A DNA stretch of 64,000 bases from Pseudomonas fluorescens (GCF_000730425.1 NZ_CP008896.1:4092001-4156000); one strand, 5' to 3'; shown: positions 24,390 through 34,698, counted from the first letter of the stretch. Notes: generated from the sequence alone by a model not told the origin. Made by a program: numbers and translations.

Positions 24390-25601
24390 ATGACTGCTGT
24401 TGATTTACCTGCTGTACCCCGTGTGTTGATTGCCGAGGCCGACCCATGGTCGCGGGATCTGCTCAAGCAGGTGTTGTTGAATGTGCGCTGTGATGCGCGG
24501 CTGGATGTGTGCGCCGATGGGCAGCACGCCGCTGAGTTACTCAGAGACAAACCCTACGATTTGATCATTGCCGATTGGGAACTGCCGGGCGTTGACGGCC
24601 TGAGTCTGTTGCGCAGTGTGCGCCAGCAGCGGCGGGTGCCGGCATTGCCGTTTATCCTGCTGAGTACGCGCAATGATGGCACCAGCGTGCGCGAAGCATT
24701 GCCATTGGCGCCTACCGCCTACCTGACCAAGCCGCTGAACATGGAAGGCCTCACGCAACGCCTGCAGGACTTGCTGCTCAACGAAGGTGAAACGGTGTAT
24801 TGCGAAATCCCGGCCCTGGCGGTGGGCATGACCTTGCCGGTGTTCCTGGAGCGGCGCCGCGAGCTGTCGGACGGCGCGCCATTGCGGGTTGACGTCAAAG
24901 CCGCCGTACAGCACAGCCTGGCGCCGGAGGGTCTGGACCTTCAGCAGTTGGAAGATCAGGTAAAAACCGATCCACAGATCACCGCCGTGCTGATCGCCGC
25001 CGCCAACAGTGCCGGCCATCACGGTACGCCGGTGCAGACCTTGTCCATGGCGCTGCACAAGCTGGCAGCGGGGCAGAGCATGAACCTGATTCTTGGCCTG
25101 GCCCTCAAGCACAACGTGATCCTCAGCGATGCCAGCCTGATGGAGCACGCCGAGCGCTATTGGCAGTTGTCCCAGCAAACCGCGCAATACGCCCGCTCCC
25201 TGGCGCGCATGCTCGACCTTGATCACGAGCGCTGCTACAGCGCCGGTATTCTCCATCGCCTGGGCGACCTGGCCCTGCTGCGCAGTTTGCAGGAGTGGTG
25301 CCAGGGCGGCGGGGAGCTGGACGATGGGTTGATTGGCGAGTCATTGTCCGCCTATGGCGCCAGCTACGGCTCGGCGTTGCGCACGCGCTGGCGCTTGCCC
25401 CTGGAACTGCGCCAGCTGATCGCGGCGATCTACTCCCTGGAAGGTGGGGTGTACTCCCGTGAGGCGCTGGTGATGAACATAGCGGCGCAATTGGCGGGGC
25501 TGGCCGAGCATGAAGGTGTCGAGGTGTTGGCCAAGGGCAAGACGGCGCGGTTGCTCAAGGTCGGGCTCTCGGAGCTCACGCGCATCCGCAAGCCTGTGTA
25601 G
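24390..25601 (+). CDS. Response regulator with HDOD output domain
   Basis: The 403-aa protein starts with a receiver domain (about 10-125): acidic pair EAD, phosphoacceptor Asp in YDLIIADWELPG, Thr/Ser in ILLSTRND and Lys in AYLTKPLN. The rest is an HDOD domain (about 145-400), an HD-related fold without a full metal site: LRVDVKAAVQHSLAPEGLDLQQLEDQVKTDPQITAVLIAAANSA, then LHKLAAGQSMNLILGLALKHN. Such REC-HDOD proteins act in signalling, often with cyclic-di-GMP or chemosensory systems. No partner kinase is next to it. A GGDEF gene lies convergent downstream. Confidence 0.9.
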   Translation: MTAVDLPAVPRVLIAEADPWSRDLLKQVLLNVRCDARLDVCADGQHAAELLRDKPYDLIIADWELPGVDGLSLLRSVRQQRRVPALPFILLSTRNDGTSVREALPLAPTAYLTKPLNMEGLTQRLQDLLLNEGETVYCEIPALAVGMTLPVFLERRRELSDGAPLRVDVKAAVQHSLAPEGLDLQQLEDQVKTDPQITAVLIAAANSAGHHGTPVQTLSMALHKLAAGQSMNLILGLALKHNVILSDASLMEHAERYWQLSQQTAQYARSLARMLDLDHERCYSAGILHRLGDLALLRSLQEWCQGGGELDDGLIGESLSAYGASYGSALRTRWRLPLELRQLIAAIYSLEGGVYSREALVMNIAAQLAGLAEHEGVEVLAKGKTARLLKVGLSELTRIRKPV

Positions 25602-25610
25602 GCGTTGGAT

Positions 25611-25704
25611 GTGCCGGCGCCATCGCCGGCAAGCCGGCTCCTACATTTGAATTCCCCACCTGGACGAGATCCCCTGTAGCGGGCTTGCCCGCGATGGCGA
25701 TAGT
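25611..25704. repeat. REP pair
   Basis: Two REP units (GCCGGCAAGCCGGC around 25625-25638 and GGGCTTGCCCGCGATGGCG around 25681-25699) face each other between two convergent genes. Confidence 0.85.
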
Positions 25705-25738
25705 CCAGGCGACACACCGTCATTGACAAGGCAGGCAG

Positions 25739-26752
25739 TCAGCCGGCGATTACCCGGTTCTTGCCCTGCCGCTTGGCTTCATACATGGCCGCATCAGCGC
25801 GGGCGAACAGGCTGTCCAGGGTTGTATCTTCAGTGGTGAGGTTGGCCAGGCCCTGGCTGACGGTCACGCTGTAGGGCAGGCCTTCATGGCTGAAACCCAG
25901 TTGCCGTACTTCCTGGCCCAGGCGTTCGGCGACCTGCATGGCCCTTTCCGGTGTGCATCCCGGCAGCACCGCCGCAAATTCTTCGCCGCCAATACGCCCG
26001 AACAGGTCGCCACGGCGCAATACCCCGCGACCGCTCTCGGCGATCCGCAGCAACACCTGGTCACCCTGCAGGTGGCCGTAGGTGTCGTTGATGGCCTTGA
26101 AGTCATCGATGTCCAGCAACAGGAAGGCCAAGGGCAGGCCCTGGGCGCAGGCGCGTTCGAATTCGTGGTGGGCGCATTCAAAGAAGTGCCGACGGTTGCT
26201 GCTGCGGGTCAGCACGTCAGTGGTGGCCAGGCGTTGCAGTTCGAGTTCCAGGTGCTTCTTTTCGGTGATGTCTTCAGCGATACCCACCACAATCAGCGGT
26301 TTTCCCGGCGCCGCCTGCTGGTTGGTGAAACACTTGTCGCTGAGCCAGCGAATCTGCCCGTCTGCGGTGATGATGCGGTACTGGCGATCCTCGACTGCAC
26401 CCAGCTCCAACACCTGGGCCAGGCTGTGCTCGGCGTACTGTTGGTCTTCGGGGTGGATGCTGTCTCGCCAGCCACGGTGCTCGGCCAACAGCAGGCTGGC
26501 CGAGTGCCCGAAGATGCGCTCATAGGCCGGGCTCACATACAGCACGCGCCGGGTTTCCCACTCGATGGCCCAGAGCACGGCGTTGACACTGACCAGCAGT
26601 GAGCTCAACAGCTGTTCGCGCTCGCTCAAGCGCTCCACTTCGCCCTGGGCATGCATGAGTGCCAGCAAGGTGGCGGCAGCCGCCGACCGCGACGTATCCG
26701 TCGAGTCAGGTGTGGTGGAGGTTGGGGAGTCCGTTTCGTGGACCATCGGCAC
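25739..26752 (-). CDS. PAS-GGDEF protein, probable diguanylate cyclase
   Basis: This 337-aa protein has a PAS domain with PAC tail (about 50-165: LVSVNAVLWAIEWETRRVLYVSPAYERIFG, later VVGIAEDITEKKHLE) and a GGDEF domain (about 170-335). The active-site loop reads GGEEF within RIGGEEFAAVLPG, and DIDDFKAINDTYGH carries the metal-binding Asp. An inhibitory RxxD site does not stand out by eye just before GGEEF. It should make cyclic-di-GMP in response to a PAS signal. It has no membrane helix, so it is cytoplasmic. It is a single gene bounded by REPs on both sides. Confidence 0.92.
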   Translation of the reverse strand: MPMVHETDSPTSTTPDSTDTSRSAAAATLLALMHAQGEVERLSEREQLLSSLLVSVNAVLWAIEWETRRVLYVSPAYERIFGHSASLLLAEHRGWRDSIHPEDQQYAEHSLAQVLELGAVEDRQYRIITADGQIRWLSDKCFTNQQAAPGKPLIVVGIAEDITEKKHLELELQRLATTDVLTRSSNRRHFFECAHHEFERACAQGLPLAFLLLDIDDFKAINDTYGHLQGDQVLLRIAESGRGVLRRGDLFGRIGGEEFAAVLPGCTPERAMQVAERLGQEVRQLGFSHEGLPYSVTVSQGLANLTTEDTTLDSLFARADAAMYEAKRQGKNRVIAG

Positions 26753-26940
26753 AATTCTCTCTGGACATGCCGCAGCATCGAACAGCAGTCAAAACAAGGC
26801 CCGCCAAGATGGCGAAGTGTTGTTTGAGAGAGGGGAATTGCAGCTAAGTTCCGTTATCAGGCGCGATTGAGACGGAATGCTCGGCGACTGTGAAATGGCG
26901 CCAAAAAACTGTGGGGCCGGCTTGAAACATACCTGGGTCT

Positions 26941-27014
26941 CGTAGGCGCTGGCTTGCCAGCGATGGCGGCCTTGAATCTGGTGCGCAGTTCAAAGGCCCC
27001 CATCGCCGGCAAGA
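26941..27014. repeat. REP units between GGDEF and desaturase genes
   Basis: GCTGGCTTGCCAGCGATGGC at 26948-26967 and CCATCGCCGGCAAG near 27000-27013 are REP-type units in opposite orientation, directly next to the desaturase stop codon. Confidence 0.75.
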
Positions 27015-28196
27015 TCAGGCAGTGGGGCGCAGGGAGTAGGTCTTCAACTGGTGGGCAAAGTCGCGCAGGGACTGGATCCCGCTGGCTTCGGCCTCGTGGA
27101 CCCATTCCTTGATGGCCGCGAGCATGTCATGCCCGTTGCTGCTGGTCTTGAGCCAGATCTGTTGCAGCGCCAGGCGCTTTTCGTAGATCACTTTCAAGGC
27201 CTGGCTGTGCTCCAGCATGCTCTGGATGCGTAGATGGTGGCGCTCATCCAGCAGGCTGGTCTCGCGCGACAGCAGGCGCTTGGCGCGGTGGAACTGGTGG
27301 CGCACCGAATGATCGACCTTCTCCAGTTCCTGCTTGACCAGCGGTGCGATCACCAGCTTGCGGTACTGGGCCATGATCTGGAAGCGGTTGTTGAGGATCG
27401 CCATGGCGGTGTCCATGTCCAGGTGGCCCTTGCCTTCAACCCGGTGGGCAATAGGTGCGACGCGTTGAACCTTGGCCAGGCGCAGGAAGCTGAACACCTT
27501 GATCCAGGCCCAGCCCAGGTCGAATTCCCACTTTTTCACCGATAGCTTCGCGGAATTGGGGTAGGTGTGATGGTTGTTATGCAGCTCTTCGCCACCAACG
27601 ATGATGCCCCACGGCACCAGGTTGGTCGCCGCGTCGCGGCATTCGAAGTTGCGGTAGCCGATGGCATGGCCCAGGCCGTTGATCACGCCGGCGGCCCAGA
27701 CCGGGATCCACATCATCTGGATGGCCCAGATGGTGATGCCGATGGTGCCGAACAGCAGCAGGTCGATGACCCCCATGATGGCCACGCCCAGCAGTGGGTA
27801 ACGGGTGTAGAGATTGCGTTCGATCCAGTCCTCAGGGCAGTTTTTGCCGTAGATGCGCAGGGTCTCGGGGTTTTCGGCCTCGGCGCGATACAGCTCGGCA
27901 CCTTTGCGCAGGACCGTGGACAGGCCCTTGATCACCGGGCTATGGGGATCGTCGACGGTTTCGCATTTGGCGTGGTGCTTGCGGTGGATGGCCGTCCACT
28001 CGCGGGTGTTCTGCGCCGTGGTCAACCACAGCCAGAAGCGGAAGAAGTGTTTCAGGCCAGCATTGAGCTCCAGGGAGCGGTGGGCTGAATAGCGGTGCAG
28101 ATAGACCGTGACACCGATGATGGTCACATGGGTCATCAACAGAGTGACTGCCACCAGTTGCCAGGCTGACAAGTCGAGAAAACCGTTGTACCACAT
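27015..28196 (-). CDS. Fatty-acid (acyl-lipid) desaturase, DesA-like
   Basis: This 393-aa membrane di-iron desaturase has three His boxes: HRYSAHRSLELN (HxxxxH), WTAIHRKHHAKCE (HxxHH) and EELHNNHHTYPNSAK (HxxHH). Hydrophobic pairs lie near the N-terminus and around residues 130-180. It introduces a double bond into membrane phospholipid acyl chains; Pseudomonas DesA acts at delta-9. The C-terminal 150 residues after the last box are a long helical extension (HQFHRAKRLLSRETSLLDERHHLRIQ). Single gene divergent from a PAS-GGDEF-EAL gene; the regulator is not in the window. Confidence 0.93.
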   Translation of the reverse strand: MWYNGFLDLSAWQLVAVTLLMTHVTIIGVTVYLHRYSAHRSLELNAGLKHFFRFWLWLTTAQNTREWTAIHRKHHAKCETVDDPHSPVIKGLSTVLRKGAELYRAEAENPETLRIYGKNCPEDWIERNLYTRYPLLGVAIMGVIDLLLFGTIGITIWAIQMMWIPVWAAGVINGLGHAIGYRNFECRDAATNLVPWGIIVGGEELHNNHHTYPNSAKLSVKKWEFDLGWAWIKVFSFLRLAKVQRVAPIAHRVEGKGHLDMDTAMAILNNRFQIMAQYRKLVIAPLVKQELEKVDHSVRHQFHRAKRLLSRETSLLDERHHLRIQSMLEHSQALKVIYEKRLALQQIWLKTSSNGHDMLAAIKEWVHEAEASGIQSLRDFAHQLKTYSLRPTA

Positions 28197-28305
28197 AGGC
28201 TGTATGGCCCTCAGATAAAGAAAAGAACAGCTGGCGCATTATCACTTAGCCTACAGATAAAACCAGTCACCCTTTTGAATAGGAGTGACGAGATGTTACT
28301 TATCC

Positions 28306-28311
28306 TATAAT
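28306..28311 (+). promoter_or_regulatory. Consensus -10 box in the divergent desaturase / GGDEF-EAL region
   Basis: TATAAT at 28306-28311 is a perfect -10 box 51 bp upstream of the GGDEF-EAL start. No good -35 box lies 16-18 bp before it. The whole 165-bp divergent region (28197-28361) is clearly A/T-rich for this genome. Confidence 0.5.
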
Positions 28312-28361
28312 CCGCAGCCTTTGTAGGGCGATTCTGTTTTTTAGTAAGGATTACTAGTTAT

Positions 28362-30272
28362 ATGCTGCTTTCATACCGAGGTGCCCTGCGCGCAGGGCTG
28401 GTGTACTTGCTGATTTCCGTCTTGTGGATACAGCTCAGTCAGCAGGTATTTATCAATCTCATCGATGAACCGGCGCAAATAGTCCACTGGCAGATGCTGC
28501 GTGGCTACCTGTGGGTCAGCCTCAGCGCGCTGTTTATTTTCCTGCTGTGCGCCCGCTGCGCCCGTACCCATCGCATCCAGCAACCGCTGAGGGAAAACCG
28601 CGAACGCCTGCGCCAGGCGGCGGCGGTGTTCGATTGCACCCGCGAAGGGGTGCTGGTCACCGACGCCCGTGGACGGATCGTCCACGTTAACCGCGCCTTT
28701 ATCGAAATCACCGGTTACCAGGTGGATGACGTGATGGGGCGCCAGCCGAGCCTGTTCAAGTCCGGTCGCCATTCGCCGGCTTTTTATGAGCAGATGTTTC
28801 GCACACTCAATCAAGACGGGGAATGGAGTGGCGAGATCTGGAACCGGCGTAAAAGTGGGGAAATCTATCCACAGTGGCAAACCATCCGCGTCATCCATGA
28901 TGACCTGGGCCAGATCAGCCATTACGTGGCGGTGTTTTCCGACATCAGTGCGATCAAGCATTCCGAGCATGAACTGGCCCACCTGGCTCACCACGACCCA
29001 TTGACCGACCTGCCCAACCGCCTGCTGTTTACCGACCGCGCCGAACAGGCGCTGGCCTCGGCGCAGATCCACAAGCGTGGCTGCGCGTTGCTGATGCTGG
29101 ATTTGGACCACTTCAAAATCATCAACGACAGCCTTGGCCATAATGTCGGTGACCAGTTGCTCAAGGCCGTGGGCGAGCGCCTGCAGGGCTTGTTCGGCCC
29201 CGGCGTGACCCTGGCGCGCCTGGGCGGAGATGAGTTCGCGGTATTGGCGGAAAGTTGTCCACAGGTGGTCCAGGCGGCGGCCCTGGCCCAGCGGATTATC
29301 GACAGCATGAAACAGCCGTTTGTGTTCGACGGCCACCAGTTGTTTATCAGCGTCAGTATCGGCATCAGCCTGTTCCCCAGCGACGCGTTGAGTGCCGAAC
29401 AACTGCTGCGCAATGCTGACTCTGCGCTGTTCAAGGCCAAGAGTTCCGGGCGCGAAGGCTACGCGCTGTACACCGAGGAACTGACGGCCCATGCCCAGAA
29501 CCGGATCGAGATCGGCAATGAGCTGCGCCGCGCCCTTGATCAGCAGGAACTGCGGGTGTACTACCAGCCGGTCCACGACCTGCAAACCAGCCAGATGATT
29601 GGCGTGGAAGCCCTGGTGCGCTGGCAGCACCCACTGCGCGGCCTGGTGCCGCCGGCGGAATTCATCCCGATTGCCGAGCGCACCGGGCTGATCGCCGAGA
29701 TCGATGCCTGGGTCATGGACCAGGCCTGTCGCCAGATGTGCCAGTGGTTGGCAGAGGGCAGGGGCCTGTCGTTCCTGGCGGTGAATATCTCCAGCCGCCT
29801 GTTTGCCCGCCACGAACTGTACGAGCAGGTGGCCAAGGTGCTGCACGACACCGGCCTGGACCCGGCGAAGCTGGAGCTGGAAGTCACTGAAAGCGCGGTG
29901 ATGGATGACCCGGAAGTGGCCCTGGAACAACTGCATCGCCTGCGTGAGCTGGGCCTTAGCCTGGCCATCGATGACTTCGGCACCGGCTATTCGTCGCTGC
30001 TGCGCCTCAAGCGCTTGCCGGTGCAGAAGCTGAAAATCGACCAGGGCTTCGTCGCGGGCCTGCCATGGGATGAAGACGATGCGGCGATTGTGCGGGTAGT
30101 CATCGCCCTGGCGCAGAGCATGGGCATGCAAGTGCATGCCGAAGGCATCGAGCAGATGGAACAGGCGCGGTTCCTGTTGAATCACCAGTGCGACCTGGGC
30201 CAGGGCTACTGGTTTGGCCGGCCAATGCTGGCGGCTGACATTGATTGGGCCAGGGCCCCGGCTATCCGCTGA
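28362..30272 (+). CDS. Membrane PAS-GGDEF-EAL cyclic-di-GMP protein
   Basis: This 636-aa protein has two N-terminal hydrophobic helices (about 9-28 and 45-66), a PAS/PAC domain (about 80-205: AAAVFDCTREGVLVTDARGRIVHVNRAFIEITGY), a GGDEF domain with an intact RLGGDEFAVL site (about 210-370) and an EAL domain (about 385-630). The EAL domain has IGVEALVRW, the ITESAVMDD-type helix VTESAVMDD, DDFGTGYSSL and KIDQGFV. Both catalytic motifs look intact, so it may make and break cyclic-di-GMP. The periplasmic loop between the helices is short. Single gene followed by a REPIN. Confidence 0.94.
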   Translation: MLLSYRGALRAGLVYLLISVLWIQLSQQVFINLIDEPAQIVHWQMLRGYLWVSLSALFIFLLCARCARTHRIQQPLRENRERLRQAAAVFDCTREGVLVTDARGRIVHVNRAFIEITGYQVDDVMGRQPSLFKSGRHSPAFYEQMFRTLNQDGEWSGEIWNRRKSGEIYPQWQTIRVIHDDLGQISHYVAVFSDISAIKHSEHELAHLAHHDPLTDLPNRLLFTDRAEQALASAQIHKRGCALLMLDLDHFKIINDSLGHNVGDQLLKAVGERLQGLFGPGVTLARLGGDEFAVLAESCPQVVQAAALAQRIIDSMKQPFVFDGHQLFISVSIGISLFPSDALSAEQLLRNADSALFKAKSSGREGYALYTEELTAHAQNRIEIGNELRRALDQQELRVYYQPVHDLQTSQMIGVEALVRWQHPLRGLVPPAEFIPIAERTGLIAEIDAWVMDQACRQMCQWLAEGRGLSFLAVNISSRLFARHELYEQVAKVLHDTGLDPAKLELEVTESAVMDDPEVALEQLHRLRELGLSLAIDDFGTGYSSLLRLKRLPVQKLKIDQGFVAGLPWDEDDAAIVRVVIALAQSMGMQVHAEGIEQMEQARFLLNHQCDLGQGYWFGRPMLAADIDWARAPAIR

Positions 30273-30298
30273 CCTCTCTGCGGGGTCGCAATACAGTC

Positions 30299-30392
30299 AA
30301 TGTGGGAGCGGGCTTGCTCGCGAATGCGGTGTGTCAGCTAGCAGATTCGGTGACGGGCACACCGCATTCGCGAGCAAGCCCGCTCCCACATT
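30299..30392. repeat. REPIN
   Basis: Perfect inverted arms of 35 bp (30299-30333 and 30358-30392) with the REP core GCGGGCTTGCTCGCGAATGC. Confidence 0.9.
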
Positions 30393-30452
30393 TGGGTCTC
30401 CACTCTGTGTAACGTCGTGTCCTGCCTGAAAATTCTTTCTGGTTATATAAAC

Positions 30453-30477
30453 ATTCTTAAATAGTATTTTTAAGAAT
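30453..30477. promoter_or_regulatory. Palindromic operator candidate upstream of oscA
   Basis: ATTCTTAAA (30453-30461) and TTTAAGAAT (30469-30477) are perfect 9-bp inverted arms around a 7-bp centre, about 80 bp before oscA. Sulfate-starvation promoters are controlled by CysB, which binds A/T-rich dyads of this kind; the link to CysB is inference. Confidence 0.5.
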
Positions 30478-30557
30478 ATCTGCGCTTATCTACTATCGCC
30501 CTCACGCCGCAAGCAGTGCCGCCACTGCCAGGCACTTCTCATTTCAGGAGCACGACC

Positions 30558-30740
30558 ATGAGCGCATCTCTACGCAGCGTTGACGGCCAGGACGAAGCAG
30601 CCATTTTGCGCGAGATCCAGAGCGCATTGCGTGACCTGCGCTTCGGCGCAGTGGAAATCACCGTACACAACGCCCAAGTGGTGCAGATCGAACGCAAAGA
30701 GAAATTCCGCCTGCAGAGCCCGGGCAACAAACCGAGCTGA
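30558..30740 (+). CDS. oscA: OscA-like small protein (YezD/DUF2292 family)
   Basis: This 60-aa product belongs to the small YezD-type family: EAAILREIQSALRDLRFGAVEITVHNAQVVQIERKEKFRL. In pseudomonads the gene sits directly upstream of sbp-cysTWA and is needed for growth on organosulfur compounds (named oscA); the mechanism is unknown. CAGGAG lies 8 bp before the ATG at 30558. sbp follows 75 bp downstream on the same strand, with a palindromic operator candidate upstream at 30453-30477, so it probably responds to sulfate limitation. Confidence 0.88.
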   Translation: MSASLRSVDGQDEAAILREIQSALRDLRFGAVEITVHNAQVVQIERKEKFRLQSPGNKPS

Positions 30741-30815
30741 CCCAACACGGCGCTTCGATTGCGGGACCTTATTCATAAGAAAAAGCCAACACCCAAGAAT
30801 TTCAGGAGCTTGTCT

Positions 30816-31826
30816 ATGTCGTCGATTCGCCGTTATGCCCAGGCCGCCCTGGCCAGTGCCGTGTTTGCCGGTTCCGCAGTGGCCAAGGATTACGAACTGC
30901 TCAACGTTTCCTACGACCCGACCCGCGAGCTGTATCAGGACTACAACGTCGAATTCACCAGTTTCTGGAAGAAGACGCACCCTGGCGACAACGTGAAGAT
31001 CCAGCAGTCCCACGGTGGTTCGGGCAAGCAGGGCCGGGCGGTGATCGACGGCCTGCGCGCCGACGTAGTGACCCTGGCCCTGGCCGGCGACATCGACGAA
31101 ATTGCCAAGCTGGGCAAGACCCTGCCAGAGAACTGGCAAACCCGCCTGCCTGAGGCCAGCACGCCCTACACCTCGACCATTGTGTTCCTGGTGCGCAAGG
31201 GCAACCCCAAAGGCATCAAGGACTGGGGCGACCTGATCAAGAACGATGTGTCGGTGATCACGCCAAACCCGAAAACCTCCGGCGGCGCCCGCTGGAACTT
31301 TCTCGCCGCCTGGGCCTATGGCCTCAAGGCCGGTGGCAGCGAAGCCAAGGCCCAGGAATACGTGAAAGAGTTGTTCAAGCACGTACCGATCCTCGACACC
31401 GGGGCGCGCGGTTCGACCATCACCTTCGTCAACAACGGTCAGGGTGACGTGTTGCTGGCCTGGGAAAACGAAGCCTTCCTGGCACTCAAGGAAGACGGTG
31501 GCGCCGACAAGTTCGACATCATCGTGCCGTCCCTGTCGATCCTCGCCGAGCCGCCCGTGGCCGTGGTCGACAAGAACGCCGAGAAAAAGGGCAATACCGA
31601 AATCGCCACGGCGTACCTCAACCACCTGTACAGCCCGGCTGGCCAGGAGATCGCGGCGAAGAACTTCTATCGCCCGCGTGACAAGGACGTGGCCGCCAAA
31701 TACGCACAACAGTTCCCGAAACTGGACCTGGTGACTATCGACAAAGACTTCGGCGGCTGGAAAACTGCCCAACCGAAATTCTTCAATGACGGTGGCGTGT
31801 TCGACCAGATCTACACGGCCCAATAA
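30816..31826 (+). CDS. sbp: Periplasmic sulfate-binding protein
   Basis: This 336-aa protein begins with a signal peptide ([24 protein letters not shown], cleavage after AVA). The mature start [21 protein letters not shown] is the signature of the sulfate-binding family, with the sulfate-contacting [10 protein letters not shown] further in and [17 protein letters not shown] chose the ATG at 30816 with CAGGAG upstream; the frame runs 19 codons further up. It delivers sulfate or thiosulfate to the CysTWA transporter encoded next. Confidence 0.95.
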   Translation: MSSIRRYAQAALASAVFAGSAVAKDYELLNVSYDPTRELYQDYNVEFTSFWKKTHPGDNVKIQQSHGGSGKQGRAVIDGLRADVVTLALAGDIDEIAKLGKTLPENWQTRLPEASTPYTSTIVFLVRKGNPKGIKDWGDLIKNDVSVITPNPKTSGGARWNFLAAWAYGLKAGGSEAKAQEYVKELFKHVPILDTGARGSTITFVNNGQGDVLLAWENEAFLALKEDGGADKFDIIVPSLSILAEPPVAVVDKNAEKKGNTEIATAYLNHLYSPAGQEIAAKNFYRPRDKDVAAKYAQQFPKLDLVTIDKDFGGWKTAQPKFFNDGGVFDQIYTAQ

Positions 31827-31857
31827 CCAACACGGCCTCCCTGTGGAATGCGGCCTG

Positions 31858-31947
31858 TGTGGGGTCGGGCTTGCTCGCGAAAGCGGTGTGTCAGTCACCA
31901 AATACGTTGACTGACACACCGCTTTCGCGAGCAAGCCCGACCCCACA
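31858..31947. repeat. REPIN inside the sulfate operon
   Basis: 40-bp inverted arms (31858-31897, 31908-31947) with the GGGCTTGCTCGCGAAAGC core. It lies between sbp and cysT and may attenuate or stabilise the message, giving more binding protein than permease. Confidence 0.88.
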
Positions 31948-31993
31948 AAAACGCATGCCTGCAGTGGTATCTAACTGTTAACCAAGGACTTTT

Positions 31994-32812
31994 ATGTCGC
32001 GTCGTATCTCCCCCGTCATACCCGGCTTCGGGCTGACGCTGGGCTACACCTTGGTGTACCTCAGCCTGATTGTGCTCATACCGCTGGCGGCCATGTTCGT
32101 CCACGCCGCCCAACTCACCTGGGATCAGTTCTGGGCCATCATCTCGGCGCCGCGTGTGTGGGCCGCGTTGAAGTTGAGCTTCAGCACGGCCCTGTACGCC
32201 GCGTTGATCAACGGCGTGATCGGTACGCTGCTGGCCTGGGTGCTGGTGCGCTATACCTTCCCCGGGCGCAAGATCATCGATGCGATGATCGACCTGCCGT
32301 TCGCCCTGCCCACGGCGGTGGCCGGTATCGCACTGACCGCGCTGTACGCGCCGTCCGGCCTGGTCGGCCAGTTCGCCACCGACATGGGGTTCAAGATTGC
32401 CTACACCCCATTGGGCATCACCCTGGCCCTGACCTTTGTCACCCTGCCCTTTGTGGTGCGCACCGTGCAGCCGGTTCTGGCCGATATCCCGCGGGAAATC
32501 GAAGAGGCCGCCGCTTGCCTTGGCGCCAAGCCCTTGCAGGTGTTCCGCTACATCCTCGTGCCGGCGCTGCTGCCGGCCTGGCTGACCGGGTTTGCCCTGG
32601 CGTTTGCCCGAGGTGTGGGTGAGTACGGCTCGGTGATTTTCATCGCCGGCAACATGCCGATGAAAACCGAGATCCTGCCGCTGCTGATCATGGTCAAACT
32701 CGACCAATACGACTACACCGGCGCCACCTCCATCGGCGTGCTGATGTTGGTGGTTTCCTTTGTCCTGCTGCTGCTGATCAACTTGTTGCAGCGGCGCATC
32801 GAACGTCCATAA
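31994..32812 (+). CDS. cysT: Sulfate ABC transporter permease CysT (CysU)
   Basis: This 272-aa inner-membrane permease has six hydrophobic helices. The EAA loop that contacts CysA reads [30 protein letters not shown]. The N-terminus with [24 protein letters not shown] is typical of CysT. AAGGAC lies upstream of the ATG. It forms the membrane channel with CysW; cysW starts 14 bp downstream. Confidence 0.94.
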   Translation: MSRRISPVIPGFGLTLGYTLVYLSLIVLIPLAAMFVHAAQLTWDQFWAIISAPRVWAALKLSFSTALYAALINGVIGTLLAWVLVRYTFPGRKIIDAMIDLPFALPTAVAGIALTALYAPSGLVGQFATDMGFKIAYTPLGITLALTFVTLPFVVRTVQPVLADIPREIEEAAACLGAKPLQVFRYILVPALLPAWLTGFALAFARGVGEYGSVIFIAGNMPMKTEILPLLIMVKLDQYDYTGATSIGVLMLVVSFVLLLLINLLQRRIERP

Positions 32813-32825
32813 GGAGGCGCGGAAC

Positions 32826-33698
32826 ATGTCCCAATCGTCTATTTCCGCTGCGTCCTCGGCCAACGCTGCCCGTCGTGGCAGTGCGGCTTCGCGACGTGTC
32901 CTGATCGGCCTTGGCTGGCTGATCTTCGCCCTGTTTCTGTTGTTGCCGCTGTTTATCGTGGTGTCCCAGGGCCTCAAGCTCGGCCTGGGGGCGTTCTTCG
33001 CCGCGATCTTCGAGCCCGACGCCCTGTCGGCATTGAAGCTGACAGTGATTGCCGTGCTGATTTCGGTGCCGCTCAACCTGGTATTCGGCGTCAGTGCCGC
33101 CTGGTGCGTGAGCAAGTACTCGTTCCGTGGCAAAAGCATGCTGGTGACCCTGATCGACCTGCCGTTCTCGGTCTCGCCGGTGATCGCCGGCCTGGTCTAT
33201 GTATTGATGTTCGGCGCCCAGGGGTTCTTCGGCCCGTGGCTGCAGGATCACGATATCCAGATCGTCTTCGCGTTGCCGGGCATCGTGCTGGCGACGATCT
33301 TCGTCACGGTGCCGTTCGTGGCCCGTGAGCTGATCCCGCTGATGCAGGAGCAGGGCACCCAGGAAGAAGAAGCCGCGCGCCTGCTGGGCGCCAATGGCTG
33401 GCAGATGTTCTGGCATGTGACCGTACCGAACATCAAGTGGGGGCTGATCTACGGCGTGGTGCTGTGTACCGCGCGGGCGATGGGTGAGTTTGGCGCGGTG
33501 TCGGTGGTGTCCGGCCACATTCGCGGCGTGACCAACACCTTGCCGCTGCACGTCGAGATTCTCTACAACGAATACAACCACGTCGCCGCGTTCGCGGTGG
33601 CGAGTCTGTTGCTGATCCTGGCGCTCTTCATCCTGCTGCTCAAGCAGTGGAGCGAGAACCGTATTAATCGCCTGCGCGCCAGTGCGGCTGAGGAATAA
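32826..33698 (+). CDS. cysW: Sulfate ABC transporter permease CysW
   Basis: This 290-aa permease has six membrane helices and an EAA loop [29 protein letters not shown]. The conserved [19 protein letters not shown] and the [17 protein letters not shown] segment are CysW hallmarks. AAGGAGG lies 8 bp before the ATG. cysA starts 3 bp after its stop, so cysTWA is one unit. Confidence 0.95.
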   Translation: MSQSSISAASSANAARRGSAASRRVLIGLGWLIFALFLLLPLFIVVSQGLKLGLGAFFAAIFEPDALSALKLTVIAVLISVPLNLVFGVSAAWCVSKYSFRGKSMLVTLIDLPFSVSPVIAGLVYVLMFGAQGFFGPWLQDHDIQIVFALPGIVLATIFVTVPFVARELIPLMQEQGTQEEEAARLLGANGWQMFWHVTVPNIKWGLIYGVVLCTARAMGEFGAVSVVSGHIRGVTNTLPLHVEILYNEYNHVAAFAVASLLLILALFILLLKQWSENRINRLRASAAEE

Positions 33699-33701
33699 AT
33701 C

Positions 33702-34682
33702 ATGTCGATCGAAGTCCGTAACGTCAGCAAGAACTTCAACGCTTTCAAGGCCCTGGACAGCATCAACCTGGATATCCAGAGTGGCGAGCTGGTGGCTTTG
33801 CTCGGCCCGTCCGGCTGCGGCAAGACCACTTTGCTGCGCATCATTGCCGGCCTGGAAACCCCGGATGCCGGCAGCATCGTGTTCCACGGTGAAGACGTGT
33901 CCGGCCACGATGTGCGTGATCGCAACGTCGGGTTTGTGTTCCAGCACTACGCGCTGTTCCGCCACATGACCGTGTTCGACAACGTCGCGTTCGGCCTGCG
34001 CATGAAACCCAAGGGCCAGCGCCCGAACGAAACCCAGATCGCGGCCAAGGTCCACGAACTGCTGAACATGGTGCAACTGGACTGGTTGTCGGATCGCTAC
34101 CCGGAACAACTCTCCGGCGGTCAGCGCCAGCGTATCGCCCTGGCCCGTGCCCTGGCGGTGGAGCCCAAGGTACTGCTGCTCGACGAACCCTTCGGCGCCC
34201 TGGATGCCAAGGTGCGCAAGGAGCTGCGTCGCTGGTTGGCGCGGCTGCACGAGGACATCAACCTGACCTCGGTGTTCGTGACCCACGACCAGGAAGAAGC
34301 CATGGAAGTTGCCGATCGGATCGTGGTGATGAACAAGGGCGTGATCGAACAGATCGGCTCACCGGGCGATGTCTACGAAAACCCGGCCAGCGATTTCGTC
34401 TACCACTTCCTGGGCGACTCCAACCGCCTGCATCTGGGCGAAGACCAGCACGTGCTGTTCCGCCCGCACGAAGTGTCGTTGTCACGCCATGAACTGGAAG
34501 ACCACCACGCCGCGCAAGTGCGCGACATCCGCCCGCTGGGCGCCACCACGCGGATCACGCTCAAGGTCGAAGGCCAGAGCGAACTGATCGAAGCCGAAGT
34601 GGTGAAGGATCACGACAGCCTCACCGGGCTGGCGCGGGGCGAGACGTTGTTCTTCAAGCCCAAGGTCTGGCAAAAGGCTTAA
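33702..34682 (+). CDS. cysA: Sulfate/thiosulfate ABC transporter ATPase CysA
   Basis: This 326-aa ATPase has Walker [18 protein letters not shown], the Q-loop [10 protein letters not shown], signature [15 protein letters not shown], Walker [13 protein letters not shown] and the H-loop [10 protein letters not shown]. The C-terminal extension after residue 230 ([29 protein letters not shown]) is the TOBE/regulatory part of CysA-type ATPases. It powers sulfate and thiosulfate import. A REPIN follows the stop codon. Confidence 0.95.
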   Translation: MSIEVRNVSKNFNAFKALDSINLDIQSGELVALLGPSGCGKTTLLRIIAGLETPDAGSIVFHGEDVSGHDVRDRNVGFVFQHYALFRHMTVFDNVAFGLRMKPKGQRPNETQIAAKVHELLNMVQLDWLSDRYPEQLSGGQRQRIALARALAVEPKVLLLDEPFGALDAKVRKELRRWLARLHEDINLTSVFVTHDQEEAMEVADRIVVMNKGVIEQIGSPGDVYENPASDFVYHFLGDSNRLHLGEDQHVLFRPHEVSLSRHELEDHHAAQVRDIRPLGATTRITLKVEGQSELIEAEVVKDHDSLTGLARGETLFFKPKVWQKA

Positions 34683-34698
34683 AAAGATTGCAGAAAAC

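Noticed and set aside
28371..30185. 604-codon minus-strand frame opposite the PAS-GGDEF-EAL gene
   Set aside because: Shadow frame of a GC-rich gene with all GGDEF and EAL motifs on the plus strand.
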